Assembly: GCF_002079055.1 (NCBI RefSeq)
Contig: NC_047489.1
Span: 124,001-188,000, forward strand
Reading direction: 5' to 3'
Origin: Saccharomyces paradoxus
Taxonomy: Eukaryota; Ascomycota; Saccharomycetes; Saccharomycetales; Saccharomycetaceae
DNA length: 64,000 nucleotides
Positions 20,974 to 30,802 of the stretch are shown here, in pieces (position 1 is the first letter of the stretch; every line of letters begins with the position of its first letter). Position numbers and translations under genes: made by a program. The notes beneath the pieces were generated by a model. The model did no database searches. It was not told the DNA's origin and was given only the letters and a program-made list of their open reading frames with translations.

Positions 20974-21723
20974 TTACATTACAGTGCAACAAGATAATAA
21001 TCCTTTGTCCTCCTTCTTTTCTGCAGTTGTGGCCGCAGCAGCAGGAGGTTTGGTTTGTCTCTTAACCGCACCAGGAGCAGTAGCCTTCTTTTCAGTGGAA
21101 GGTTTGGCTTCTTTTGCAGGGAAGAGTTTTTTGGCAGTTTCGTAGAATGTTTTACCTTGAATTTCAGCAATTCTTAATTCAAGAGGAGAAGCAGTTCTCG
21201 AGCCGTCAGGACCTGCAAGAGTACCAGCACCCCATGGAGAACCACCGTGTACCTCTTCTATGCTGGCTAACTCAGCGAAGGAATTCTTGTAACCCAGAGG
21301 TAAGAAGATAATTCCATGATGGGCTAAATAAGACAAACAGGCTTTAACAGTACTTTCTTGACCACCGCCGTAACTGGAAGTACTCACAAATATGCCCGCA
21401 GCTTTGCCATTCAGAGAGCCCTTGGCCCATAATCCACCAGTTTTATCCCAAAAGGCGGACCATTGAGCCGGCAAATTGCCAAACCTAGTTGGAACACCGA
21501 ACAAAAAGGCATCATATTCGAGCAATGTCTTTTCAGTAGCAACAGGAATATCCTCAGGTTTTTGAGGAGCATTCATTTTGGTGAGGACTTCATCAGGTAA
21601 AGTTTCCTCGACCCTGTATACATCAGCCTTGCCACCAGCTGCTTCTACGCCTTTCTTAACAGCTTGTGCTAAAACGTCTATGTGCCCGTAGGTGGAGTAA
21701 GTAATTATTGCAATCTTAACCAT
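20974..21723 (-). CDS. YCP4: Ycp4, flavodoxin-like quinone reductase-family protein
   Basis: The protein is 249 residues, about two longer than I recall for S. cerevisiae Ycp4. The WrbA-type flavodoxin fold is clear: the FMN phosphate loop TYSTYGHID (residues ~8-16), [21 protein letters not shown] near 75-95, and [10 protein letters not shown] near 110. Residues ~200-240 are a Lys/Pro/Ala/Thr-rich linker, and the C terminus ends CCTVM, with two adjacent Cys as likely lipidation sites. This fits reports of palmitoylated Ycp4 in membrane domains. Paralogs in yeast are PST2 and RFS1. The enzymatic role in the cell is not settled. Confidence 0.93.
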   Translation of the reverse strand: MVKIAIITYSTYGHIDVLAQAVKKGVEAAGGKADVYRVEETLPDEVLTKMNAPQKPEDIPVATEKTLLEYDAFLFGVPTRFGNLPAQWSAFWDKTGGLWAKGSLNGKAAGIFVSTSSYGGGQESTVKACLSYLAHHGIIFLPLGYKNSFAELASIEEVHGGSPWGAGTLAGPDGSRTASPLELRIAEIQGKTFYETAKKLFPAKEAKPSTEKKATAPGAVKRQTKPPAAAATTAEKKEDKGLLSCCTVM

Positions 21724-22358
21724 TCTTATCGCACTTCAATCGTGTTCGTATTGTTTTGTTTTCTCTCTTTTTATTGATACTGACCCCTCTTTTCCTTTTT
21801 TTCTCTTCTAGTTTTCCTTTCTACTAAAATTTATAAACTTCAAATAAAAGTATGAGTAAAAACAGATAAAAGTGCAGGATTTTACAGTATTAATTAGCTT
21901 CAAAAGTTGTACAAATTTTATAAATTGAAATAGGCGTGGCAATTGAGGCGTTAAAATCTGATTACCTTAGGCAAATTTATTATTTATATTAAGTTCCAAG
22001 AAGGGGAAGCGCCTTCTTTCCCCGCAGTCCAGCATATGCTTACCCGAATGGATCTTAATAAGTTATTACTAAAAGGGTCATAACGGACTTATTGATAACG
22101 ATGTCGTGAGGATAATGCGTGTGTGCTAATTATCGCACGATAGCTCTCGCAATTAAATTCAGGAGGGAGATGGCGAAGAGGAATAAAATAGAGTTCATAC
22201 GTAACTGTCGTATTCTTAATTATAAATATCATTATCATAGTGTATGGTTAAAAGAATATATTATTGTATTAAATAAGTGCTAAATACTGAATGGTCATGA
22301 GGATGGTTATGAAGAAAGAAAAATATGCAGAGGGGTGTATAGGTGGGATGTAATCCAA
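21724..22358. other. Intergenic region, YCP4 promoter and CIT2 3' end
   Basis: 635 bp. Pyrimidine-rich sequence directly upstream of YCP4 (21755-21830) is typical of a yeast promoter and 5' UTR. The remainder is AT-rich with no open frame and no RNA gene that I recognise. Confidence 0.5.
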
Positions 22359-23741
22359 CTATAGTTTGCTTTCAATGTTCTTGACCAATTCCTTGTATTT
22401 CTCAGTAGAATAAGACTTAGGTCTTTCAATGGAAGCACCAATGGCCCTATCAGTAATCAACTGAGCAAGAATACCAAATGCCCTTGAAACACCGAATAAA
22501 ACGGTGTAGAATGAAGATTCTTTTAGACCATAATATTGTAATAAGACACCAGAGTGAGCATCCACGTTTGGCCATGGGTTTTTGGTCTTACCGTGTTGGG
22601 TTAATACGCTTGGTGCTACCTCATATATTGACGAGACTAACTTGAATAATTCATAATCTGGGAAATGGTCCATGGCAAACTTACGTTGAGCCATGTAACG
22701 AGGGTCAGTCTTCCTCAGCACAGCATGACCATAGCCAGGAATGACTCTTCCTGAATTTAGAGTATCCCATAAATATTTTTCAATTGTTTCTCTAGAGTAA
22801 TCATCATCTACTTCTTCTTTAAGCGCAAATAGCCATTCTAGTACTTCTTGGTTAGCACGCCCATGTAGTGGACCAGCCAACCCATTCAAACCTGACGCAA
22901 GGGATAAATAAGGTGATGATAATGCCGAGCCCACAAGATGAGATGTATGTGCGGATACATTACCACCCTCATGATCTGAATGAATGGTCAAATAAAGTCT
23001 CATCAGGTCCACGAAATCTTCATCCTTAGAACCAATCAAGTTGACCAGATTTTTAGCGCAGTCGGCATTTGGGTCCACTTCTCCCATTTTACCATCTTTG
23101 AACACATTACGATAAATTTTGGCTGCAATAACTGGCAGTTTACCCAGCAAGTCTAGTGAGTCTTCAAAAGTATAACTCCAATAGTCCTGCTTGGAAATTC
23201 CTTGGGCGTAAGCCTTAGCGAACTTTGACTCGCTTTCCAAAGCAGTCACAGCAATAGAGAATTGGGCCATTGGGTGTAAATCCTTTGGTAGATTATCTAA
23301 AAGTTGGACGACATGACTAGGTAATTCTGATCTGGACATTAAATCAGCTGATAATTTTTCAACTTGCGTTTGAGTTGGAACCTCGCCGGTTAATAATAAC
23401 CAAAAGAGAGCTTCTGGTAATGGTTGTGAGCTTCCTTTTGCCTTTGGCAAGTCCTTTTGAATATCGGCGATCGTACGGCCTCTGAAACGAATACCTTCTT
23501 CCGGGTCCAAAACGGAACCTTCCCATACGCTTCCCGGAATACCCCTCATACCACCATATACTTGCTCTAATAAAACATCACTAATTTTCGTTTTACCATG
23601 CTCTTTGACGAATTGCCTTACGTCTTGGGCATGAATGGGGTAGATTTCACCGAATCTCTCCTTTAGAGTCTTTTCTTGACGTGGATGTGTTTGTAAATAA
23701 GATGCAACATTTCTGCTTGAATCTAAATAAGGAACAGTCAT
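22359..23741 (-). CDS. CIT2: Cit2, peroxisomal citrate synthase
   Basis: Cit2 condenses acetyl-CoA and oxaloacetate to citrate in the peroxisome as part of the glyoxylate cycle. The product is 460 residues and ends in SKL, a canonical PTS1 signal. It lacks the mitochondrial presequence of Cit1. The catalytic triad is in place: H293 in GPLHGRAN, H339 in [13 protein letters not shown] and D394 in NVDAHSG, with spacing of 46 and 55 residues as in the classic enzyme. Two inverted R-boxes lie ~310-350 bp upstream, consistent with induction by Rtg1/Rtg3 when mitochondria are impaired. Confidence 0.97.
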   Translation of the reverse strand: MTVPYLDSSRNVASYLQTHPRQEKTLKERFGEIYPIHAQDVRQFVKEHGKTKISDVLLEQVYGGMRGIPGSVWEGSVLDPEEGIRFRGRTIADIQKDLPKAKGSSQPLPEALFWLLLTGEVPTQTQVEKLSADLMSRSELPSHVVQLLDNLPKDLHPMAQFSIAVTALESESKFAKAYAQGISKQDYWSYTFEDSLDLLGKLPVIAAKIYRNVFKDGKMGEVDPNADCAKNLVNLIGSKDEDFVDLMRLYLTIHSDHEGGNVSAHTSHLVGSALSSPYLSLASGLNGLAGPLHGRANQEVLEWLFALKEEVDDDYSRETIEKYLWDTLNSGRVIPGYGHAVLRKTDPRYMAQRKFAMDHFPDYELFKLVSSIYEVAPSVLTQHGKTKNPWPNVDAHSGVLLQYYGLKESSFYTVLFGVSRAFGILAQLITDRAIGASIERPKSYSTEKYKELVKNIESKL

Positions 23742-24049
23742 TTTTTCTTGTTATCAGTTTCAATAAAACAAAAAGTTTTGAGAACCTGTTATGATATTTA
23801 TTGGTAATCTTTTCTGAAACCTAAAGATGGGAAACGAGACGCCATATCCAAAAAACTAAAGTTTTGACAGTCTTATATATGCAGAATGGCAGGAATAATG
23901 GGCCCTCTTGAGAGCATGACTATCGTTTGATTAACGTCACCAATATCATACGAATGTAACGCTCAAAAGGTAATTGCGGTTACCATTGTTATTGTTTTTC
24001 CGCTGTGCCTCCCATTGCTGACGCCCTGATAGACGTCTAGCTACGAAAA

Positions 24050-24089
24050 GGTCACACTTTTTTTGCGCAAGCAAAAATAGGACGTGACC
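24050..24089. promoter_or_regulatory. CIT2 UASr, inverted R-boxes for Rtg1/Rtg3
   Basis: GGTCAC lies at 24050-24055 and its inverse GTGACC at 24084-24089, separated by 28 bp. This is the spacing and arrangement I recall for the retrograde response element of S. cerevisiae CIT2. The nearest start codon is CIT2 at 23741, on the minus strand. Confidence 0.85.
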
Positions 24090-25035
24090 TCTCCGCCCCT
24101 AGTCGATGACCGCCGGATAAATGCGGTAATGTGCGCGCTGTTGGTTTGCGCTCTTTTGAGAAACCGCCAAGCTCTTGATTGAATGACCCAACAGCGGATT
24201 TCTTCAACCACAAAAAAGCGGCTTATGTTGTGGCTACCAACGACTCTGGGGAAGGTCATGCTGCATACACCGTTCTTGCAGTGTTTCCCTGAAGGATTTG
24301 CTCGAGCCATGTGTAACAAAGTTCCGATGGTATACCATAATATTATACCATAGAAGGTCGCTTATACGGTGGTCTTCCACATTAATTGGAAGGGCCACGG
24401 ATGAGTCGGAATGCAAATAAAAAGGTTGCATATGCCTTTGACCACAGGCCATTCTGTTTACGGAAATAACATTTCATTTTCTTGTTTCCAAATGTAAATA
24501 GTAATAGCTTCTTTTTGGTGCACCGAATATATGCCGTAGTTTCATTTCTTCCTAGAGGCGAGAAGAGATCACACGCATGCTGTTGGGTTCATCATTTTCA
24601 GCTTCGCTTTGCCAAATAAAAGTTCCTTTAATCCGACGCGCTTCGCCCTGTACTGCAATAATAAACGGTCATGTAGGCCTACATTTTCTAAATTGCAGAT
24701 GATTTTAGCGCATCATGTCATACATTCCACATCATTCTTCAACAGCAGATCTTCACTAATGTTGACCTTCCTGCTTACTGCGTGAAACCAGAAGCAGGTA
24801 CCTATAATCATAATATTTCTCTTGTCCAAGCATCGGAAGAGGCCTTAAAATGAGTATTAAGAGTTCAATCAAACATACGCTTCCTTTTCAGAGTTTCAGC
24901 TTATTGCCAAAAAAAACCGCTCTTGAGTTTATTGTTTCACGTCGCATCGTAGGTTTTTTGTCGGAAAGATGATTCTGAAATAAATCCCGTACCATTTTTG
25001 TCACTGTAAAAGATAGAAAAAAAAGCTAACAAAAT
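24090..25035. other. Distal CIT2 upstream region
   Basis: About 950 bp with no convincing gene. Minus-strand frames at 24041-24319 and 24234-24452 are short and unlike known proteins. S. cerevisiae has only a doubtful ORF here (YCR006C). Confidence 0.45.
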
Positions 25036-25107
25036 GGGGCGAGCCGGGACTCGAACCCGGGACCTCCCGCACCCTAAGCGAGAATCATACCTCTAGACCA
25101 CACGCCC
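25036..25107 (-). tRNA. tP(AGG)C: tRNA-Pro (AGG)
   Basis: The 72-nt minus-strand gene starts GGGCGTG at 25107 and ends GCTCGCCCC at 25036. The anticodon loop TTAGGGT gives AGG, and the T arm is CCCGGGTTCGAGTCCCGG. No intron. A T-run for termination lies at 25012-25022 on the complementary strand. Confidence 0.97.
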
Positions 25108-27369
25108 TTCTTTGGAAAATCCAGAGAGAAGTGTACCTAAAATCTGCAATACAATCCTATTCCCTCTATCGTTATCGGGGGTTTTTAACAGCTAGACAGA
25201 CAGTTACTAGTTATTAGAAGTGTGCGAGCCTGATGTAACATCAGTGTCGTTTTAAGGCAAAAGTAACCCTGCGTGACAGGAAATATCATTGCTAACCTGT
25301 TACTTGTAATAGTTAACCTATTGTCACATTATAAATGGAATGCGAAACAGACACGAAATGATTACGAAATTGAGGACAGAGCCAATGCTGTCATAAATGA
25401 AAAGTGGATTCTCCTTCGGGTAATTTAGGAGAATAAGTTCAACCATTCGTCAATTTCATCTTTAATTGAGAAGCAGTGTAAAAATAATCAACATAGCTAT
25501 CATGACCCATGCTGCCAAAGATGGAACTAACATCCTTATCATTCTTGCTGAAAACTTTCCTTATTTGAAATAATACAAAATTTTGAGGGGGTAATGAGGG
25601 CAGTTTCATTATTATAGGTGGTACGAGTTGTGCTAATAGTCAACTTGTTAATTATAGGTGAATAGTGTCCCATCCTTATGAAGTAGCCGACAAACGTATG
25701 GATCTCATAAATATTCTTCGTGGTAAATGTACACATTTGTCGTCCTTTGCTATGCTTGAGGTTGAGGGGAAATGCTACGCAGGCTGCAAGAACATCTTCG
25801 ATTCAAAGATGCTCTAAGCTAAGCTGCTCCCGTTATAAGCAAGAAGGGACATCGACCGTGGTTCAAATTCAAATCCTAGTTTTTTTCGATACATCTACTT
25901 TTTTTTTTTGGCTTTTCGTTGTCTCAGTATTCAATTATATCTGCAGGTAACAAAAAATAAACCTATCAAGATTTCTGTACTTTTGAAGTTATGCAACTTA
26001 CAAATTAGTGCTACTTGTTCTATTATATTTATGGGCATTATGTGGAACAGTAATATTAGTCAATGGTCTTCTCAAGGCCTACGATTATTGTGCTGAGGAC
26101 GAAGAAATTTTTTTGATAAAGGGTGACATAGTGTAACCAACCCTAAAGCAACTTTTTAAATTTTTCATAGCATATTAATTAAGCTTTCAGAAATGAAGAG
26201 AGGTAGAAAGATGATGGCTTTTTTTAACCTAAGCCTTGCACGAGAATAAAAAGGGATGATTGCTTGATATTCGACGCCTAATTTCGGACATAGGTATTGC
26301 TTATGTGGTCTCCAAGAAGGAAGCAAGCAATTTTCTTCCGATTCTCGCTGACACAAGACATATGGAAGTCGTAGAGTAGCCCCTCTCTTAATATGTGCGG
26401 GTTTATTATCAATTGTGAAATTGTCTAGGTCTGCGGGAATTCAACCCTGAGTAATCGAATGGTAACAAGAAACAAAGCGGAAACGGTCAGAACTCATTGG
26501 AGGTTGAAGGCATCGCATCACTTTCGCCAAAATCTGTCTTTCTCGTATATTTTTCTTTGACATTTTTTTATGCGGATCATTGCGGGGGAAACAATTGCGA
26601 AACATTCGAGAAAGCCAACTTGACATCTACGAAAGGAATAAAAAATGGGTAACAAGCAACGCTTTCTTCATCATTTAGCCGCACAGCCTTTTTAGCCATA
26701 TACCAAGCACTTCGATGTGTATTTGTATGTGATTTGCATGTCCTTCACCATATTACATGATATTCAGACAGAAGTACTAGTTGGTCTATTAATGTAACAA
26801 ACAAGTCACCGAAATTTCAGAAAAAGAAACGAACCATAGAAGCTTCGATGTTACTTCTTTCCAGTGGAATGTTAAGCGCAAACCATACACTAGGAAAAGT
26901 TTTCTTTTCCCGGTCGCTACAAGATAAATCATAGAGTCCCGAGAGTGACTAGCTACTAAAATTATCCCCTTTCTTTAGAGTGATAGGCGAACACACGCAA
27001 CGGGACCATCCCTTAATGTTCATTTAACTTGCAACAGCTGAATCTATCCTTTAGTTGGTATAATATTGTTAAGTGTGAGGAAGCGTCACTCTTTATTCCG
27101 GCTTTTCCTCCTTTCTTCCTTAAAGCTCCAAAAAAGTAATTATTGCATAGTGACTTTCCGGACCAGAATGACTAAAGATCTTTGATCTGTTCCAAAAATT
27201 CTCTTCACGTGTCGCAGAATGTTTTTTCTTGCTTAAACTACATATACGATCGAGGTTTATTCTCGATCGTAATTTTTAAGTCACTTTTGCACATTGCTGT
27301 GCTTTTTTTTGCATCAATGCTTGCGCCATGCGTAAGTATGCTAAATAAAAATATTAAGGTTCATGTTTC
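25108..27369. other. Gene-poor region between tRNA-Pro and YCR007C
   Basis: About 2.26 kb with no supported coding region. Open frames are 60-77 codons, scattered on both strands, without recognisable domains. No LTR end (TGTTG...) is seen until the delta at 27370. A B-box-like GGTTCAAATTC followed by T-runs at 25859-25920 may be a degenerate Pol III signal, which I could not confirm. Confidence 0.45.
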
Positions 27370-27681
27370 TGTTGGAATGAAATTCTAATATCATCTATTT
27401 AGTAATATAATATCGTATGCGGTGTAAGAAGATGACAGAAGTATTGAGAAACAGTGATCAATTAGTGGAAGCTGGGACTCAAGGATTGATAATGCAATAG
27501 GATAATGAATGGCAACATATAAAATGGAAGAAGAAATAATAATATTATGTAAAATTATCGACGCCTTTTTGTGGATCCCAAGATCCTTGAGGAGAACTTC
27601 TAGTATATTCTGTATACCTATATTATAGCCTTTAGCAACAATAGAATCCCAACAAATATCTAATTATTCGCATAATTCTCA
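27370..27681 (+). mobile_element. Solo delta LTR abutting the YCR007C stop codon
   Basis: The 312-bp delta runs from TGTTGGAATG to TTCTCA. The flanking pentamers are GTTTC (27365-27369) and ATTTC (27682-27686), matching at four of five bases, so the insertion is probably older than its neighbours. The right-hand pentamer overlaps the stop codon of YCR007C at 27685-27687. Confidence 0.92.
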
Positions 27682-27684
27682 ATT

Positions 27685-28404
27685 TCATGGTATATCAGCA
27701 TCAGGATATTGCTTTCTCCAATATTCCCGTTGTGCTTGTTTCTCAACTTCTGCAGCTTTAACGAAGTATGCTTCTAAAATCGGGTCAGAATTAAAACTAC
27801 AACATTTTGCTACCTCACTCGAAGCCTCGTTCGCTGACGCATCTGACTGTGTGTTTTCGGTATCGTTGGTCGATGAATTTGCATACGCATCGGGGTTTTT
27901 CCCTTTCACAAGGAATCTGAAGAATTTGTAGCACCTTTCATCACAATAGAAGTAATAGCGAGTATTCCATAAACCGTTATCAAGTAAATATTGATTCATA
28001 TTATCTGTAATTGTTCTCCATTCTTTTTCCTTTACCGCCGGCTTGTGCGTGATAACTTCCAGTAAAAGCTTTATTCTGAAACCTTCATCCGAGATATACT
28101 CATTAAACGGAATTAATGCAAATAATAGAATAAAAGAAGTTACGAAAATTGATAAACCGAAAACGACATCACAAACTTTGACATTATGGAATATCACGAT
28201 TACTAAAATCGAAACTGAAAGTGCTAAGAAGGAAAACATTATCGGTCTGTAATGAGCCATCTCGTACAGCAAATAGGTTGTATATGATTTAAAGGTGTCT
28301 ACAGGTAGAGTGATATTTTCTGCGGTTAATAGCACAATTGGCTCACCTAATGTACCTAATTTGACATCGTCATTAGCATTGTTACTGGCAAAATTGGGCT
28401 GCAT
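27685..28404 (-). CDS. YCR007C: DUP240-family membrane protein YCR007C
   Basis: The 239-residue product belongs to the DUP240 family of small membrane proteins that vary in number between Saccharomyces strains. Family members associate with membranes of the secretory pathway, and their role is uncertain. Two adjacent hydrophobic helices lie at residues ~54-75 (PIMFSFLALSVSILVIVIF) and ~80-105 (VCDVVFGLSIFVTSFILLFALI), separated by a short loop. The C-terminal half carries the family-type pattern WRTITDNMNQYL ... YYFYCDERCYKFF. The C terminus is polar and ends DADIP. The delta LTR lies directly downstream, so the 3' end of its transcript probably lies in LTR sequence (inference). Confidence 0.92.
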   Translation of the reverse strand: MQPNFASNNANDDVKLGTLGEPIVLLTAENITLPVDTFKSYTTYLLYEMAHYRPIMFSFLALSVSILVIVIFHNVKVCDVVFGLSIFVTSFILLFALIPFNEYISDEGFRIKLLLEVITHKPAVKEKEWRTITDNMNQYLLDNGLWNTRYYFYCDERCYKFFRFLVKGKNPDAYANSSTNDTENTQSDASANEASSEVAKCCSFNSDPILEAYFVKAAEVEKQAQREYWRKQYPDADIP

Positions 28405-29067
28405 ACGGAATACGGATCTTTTGTTTCTCGTGTTATTCTGGTAGAGAATTGACTGGTATATAAAAAAAAACCCAAATACACATTTTCAGTTTTGAGGTTT
28501 CATTGAGGTTTATGAACCCTTTTAAATGCCTTTCTAACCTTAGGTTATTCTACAGTATTCTTTTTTAACGTATCCATAGCCCCGAATACAAGGCGCATAA
28601 CACATAATTAACCTAAAATTATGGCCCCCAGTAGAGATCAAAAGCCACTTATTGAACGCCTCGGAAGGTCATTGTTTGGTTGAAACGAATATCGTTAACT
28701 AAGCCTTAATAAAACAATGCATCACCTTCAATAATAATTAATTTTTTTAGACGCCATCGGGGATTCGACTCACTAGACACTAATCAATCGCACTTTTATG
28801 CATACCTCAGTGATGGTATCTTATAGCCCAGAAGTGCGTCGCTGTCTACTAAAAGCGTTGCAATGGCCTATTTCGTAAGTGCTATGTTTATACAGTCACC
28901 AGCTACAGCAGTTAACGTCAAGATATTGTCATTCCAGAGCAAAAGCAAAGATAAGCACTGTTCCGCTTTTAACCATCTATTTTGCCAAAGATTTTAACCT
29001 TTTTCTTGCAGGTGTTTAGTGTGCCAAAAAGACGGGATTACCGAAAACATTGCATATACATCCAATC
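28405..29067. other. Upstream region of YCR007C
   Basis: 663 bp without a gene. A TATA-like TATATAAAA lies near 28456, ~55 bp from the YCR007C start. Nothing else is recognised. Confidence 0.45.
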
Positions 29068-29229
29068 TGTTAGAATAAGAACCGACCATCTCTATTGACT
29101 AGTATTCATGTTACTAGTATATTATCACATGCGGTGTAAGAAGATGACATAAAGATTGAGAAACATTTATCGGACTTAGTGGAAGCTGAGACGCAAGGAT
29201 TGATAATGTAATAGCATAATGAATGACAA
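29068..29229 (+). mobile_element. Delta LTR fragment, 5' part only
   Basis: About 160 bp from TGTTAGAATAAG match the 5' half of a delta, closer to the Ty1 type than the other copies (TACTAGTATATTATCA block). The 3' half is missing and the matching ends near 29229. It looks broken and old. Confidence 0.8.
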
Positions 29230-29354
29230 TAATACCTCTGGGTTAACACTCAACCTTTTTACATGGTTCCGTTGACGTTGTGTGACAGTAAGAGAAGAGG
29301 TTGATTAGGAACTTCTAAACCTTAGGTTAGTAACTCCTCTCTCTTCTTTCAAGC

Positions 29355-30031
29355 TGTTGTATTACGGGCTCGAGTAATACCGGATGTCTTGACAATCCTA
29401 AAGTCGTTTAGGAGAGTAACTTGTTGTCAGACTTATTATCAACTTGATTCACAGAGTGTTACCTATCCTATATAATCTATATAAGATCTGAATCTAACTA
29501 AAGGGTGGAAGCGCGGAATCTCGGATCTAAACTAATTGTTCAGGTATTTATACGTTTGGTTGGTTTGGTTCATCTTAGGCAAGTAGGTTGCCTAGTATAC
29601 TCAATCTTGTCTGTTTTGGAACTATTGTTTCGTACGTGTTTCTGTTGGAATGAAATTCTAATATCATCTATTTAATATTATATTATAATATGCGGTGCAA
29701 GAGGATGGCATAAAGATTGAGAAACAGTCATCCAATCTAATGGAAGCTGAGACGCAAGGATTGATAATGTAATAGGATACTGAATGACAACATATAAAAA
29801 GAAAGAAGATAAGGTGATAACACTATATAGAGCTATCGATTCCCTTTTGTGGATTCCTATATCCTCGAGGAGAACTTCTAGTATATTCTATATACCTAAT
29901 ATTATAGCCTTTGGTAACAATGGAATCCCAACAATTATCTAATTATTCACCTATTTCTCAGTTTCATACATGTTTTATGTCTGGGTTGATAAATCTAGTA
30001 ATGCTGAGGTACCCCAAAATGAGATACAACA
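29355..30031 (-). mobile_element. Solo sigma LTR (Ty3) containing a delta
   Basis: Sigma ends are visible as the inverted pair TGTTGTAT at 29355 and ATACAACA at 30031. The perfect target duplication is CAAGC, at 29350-29354 and 30032-30036. The element is split by a delta at 29643-29960. The outer end lies 15 bp upstream of tRNA-Asn, the position expected for Ty3 at the Pol III start site. No internal Ty3 sequence remains. Confidence 0.92.
29643..29960 (+). mobile_element. Solo delta LTR nested in sigma
   Basis: The 318-bp delta runs TGTTGGAATG to TTTCTCA, inserted into the sigma at 29355-30031. The perfect duplication is GTTTC, at 29638-29642 and 29961-29965. It must be younger than the sigma. 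Confidence 0.95.
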
Positions 30032-30046
30032 CAAGCGTAAAAAAGC

Positions 30047-30120
30047 GACTCCATGGCCAAGTTGGTTAAGGCGTGCGACTGTTAATCGCAAGATCGTGAG
30101 TTCAACCCTCACTGGGGTCG
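30047..30120 (+). tRNA. tN(GUU)C: tRNA-Asn (GUU)
   Basis: The 74-nt gene starts GACTCCATGGCC and ends CTGGGGTCG. Anticodon GTT is at 30081-30083 and the B box is GAGTTCAACCCTC. A T-rich terminator follows (30124-30150). A sigma LTR lies 15 bp upstream. Confidence 0.98.
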
Positions 30121-30802
30121 TATTACTTTTTTCTTTTTCTTTTTCTTCAATTATCTCCGACGGAGGAAAAAAAATTTTCTCACCCCCCGGCGTTGGCAAA
30201 TAGAAAATCACCTGGTACGTCATTCCATCGAATCAACATCGGCCTCCCCGTGCTAATATGTTAGCAAGCCGAGCTCTCTTGCCATCTCACTCATTTTCGC
30301 TATACAGATGGTATATATAAAATTACAGCTTTCAAAGAGGGAAGAAGAGACGGAGAACAAAGTATACCACTTTGTAGAATTATTCACCCATTTTTTTAGC
30401 AAAAGTTTATTAGACCCAAATATAGACCTTTACTCGGAGTTTCAATTTTAAGAATTTTTTATTATTTTTTTGACGATTTCCTGTCGGTTTCGTTATAACC
30501 TGTTGTGTTGTTATTGTTGCTGGGTTGTTATTATTTATTTTAACACTATCGAATAAAATTTGGATTACCAAAGTCCTGTTCAATAAGCTGTACTAAGCCT
30601 TCAACCCTTTCTAAGTTGCAAATAAAAACTGGAAAGTTTTAAGGTAGCTTTTTAATATTAGGCTCTCAACCTTTTTTTTTACTCTTAATTTGAGTCTACC
30701 ACTAGACATTATACTAGTAGTAAGTATTGTGATTACTATTTACTGTAATCCAAAAAAAAAGTGATCAGATTTTATTTTGTTTCGACGTTACCCCTCAAAT
30801 AT
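30121..30802. other. SAT4 upstream region
   Basis: The tRNA-Asn terminator is followed by ~650 bp with TATATATAA near 30311 and long T-rich and A-rich tracts, which look like a promoter and a long 5' leader of SAT4. No other gene is seen. Confidence 0.5.

Noticed and set aside
24234-24452. Minus-strand frame upstream of CIT2 (YCR006C region)
   Set aside because: Short, in promoter DNA, with no recognisable protein features.
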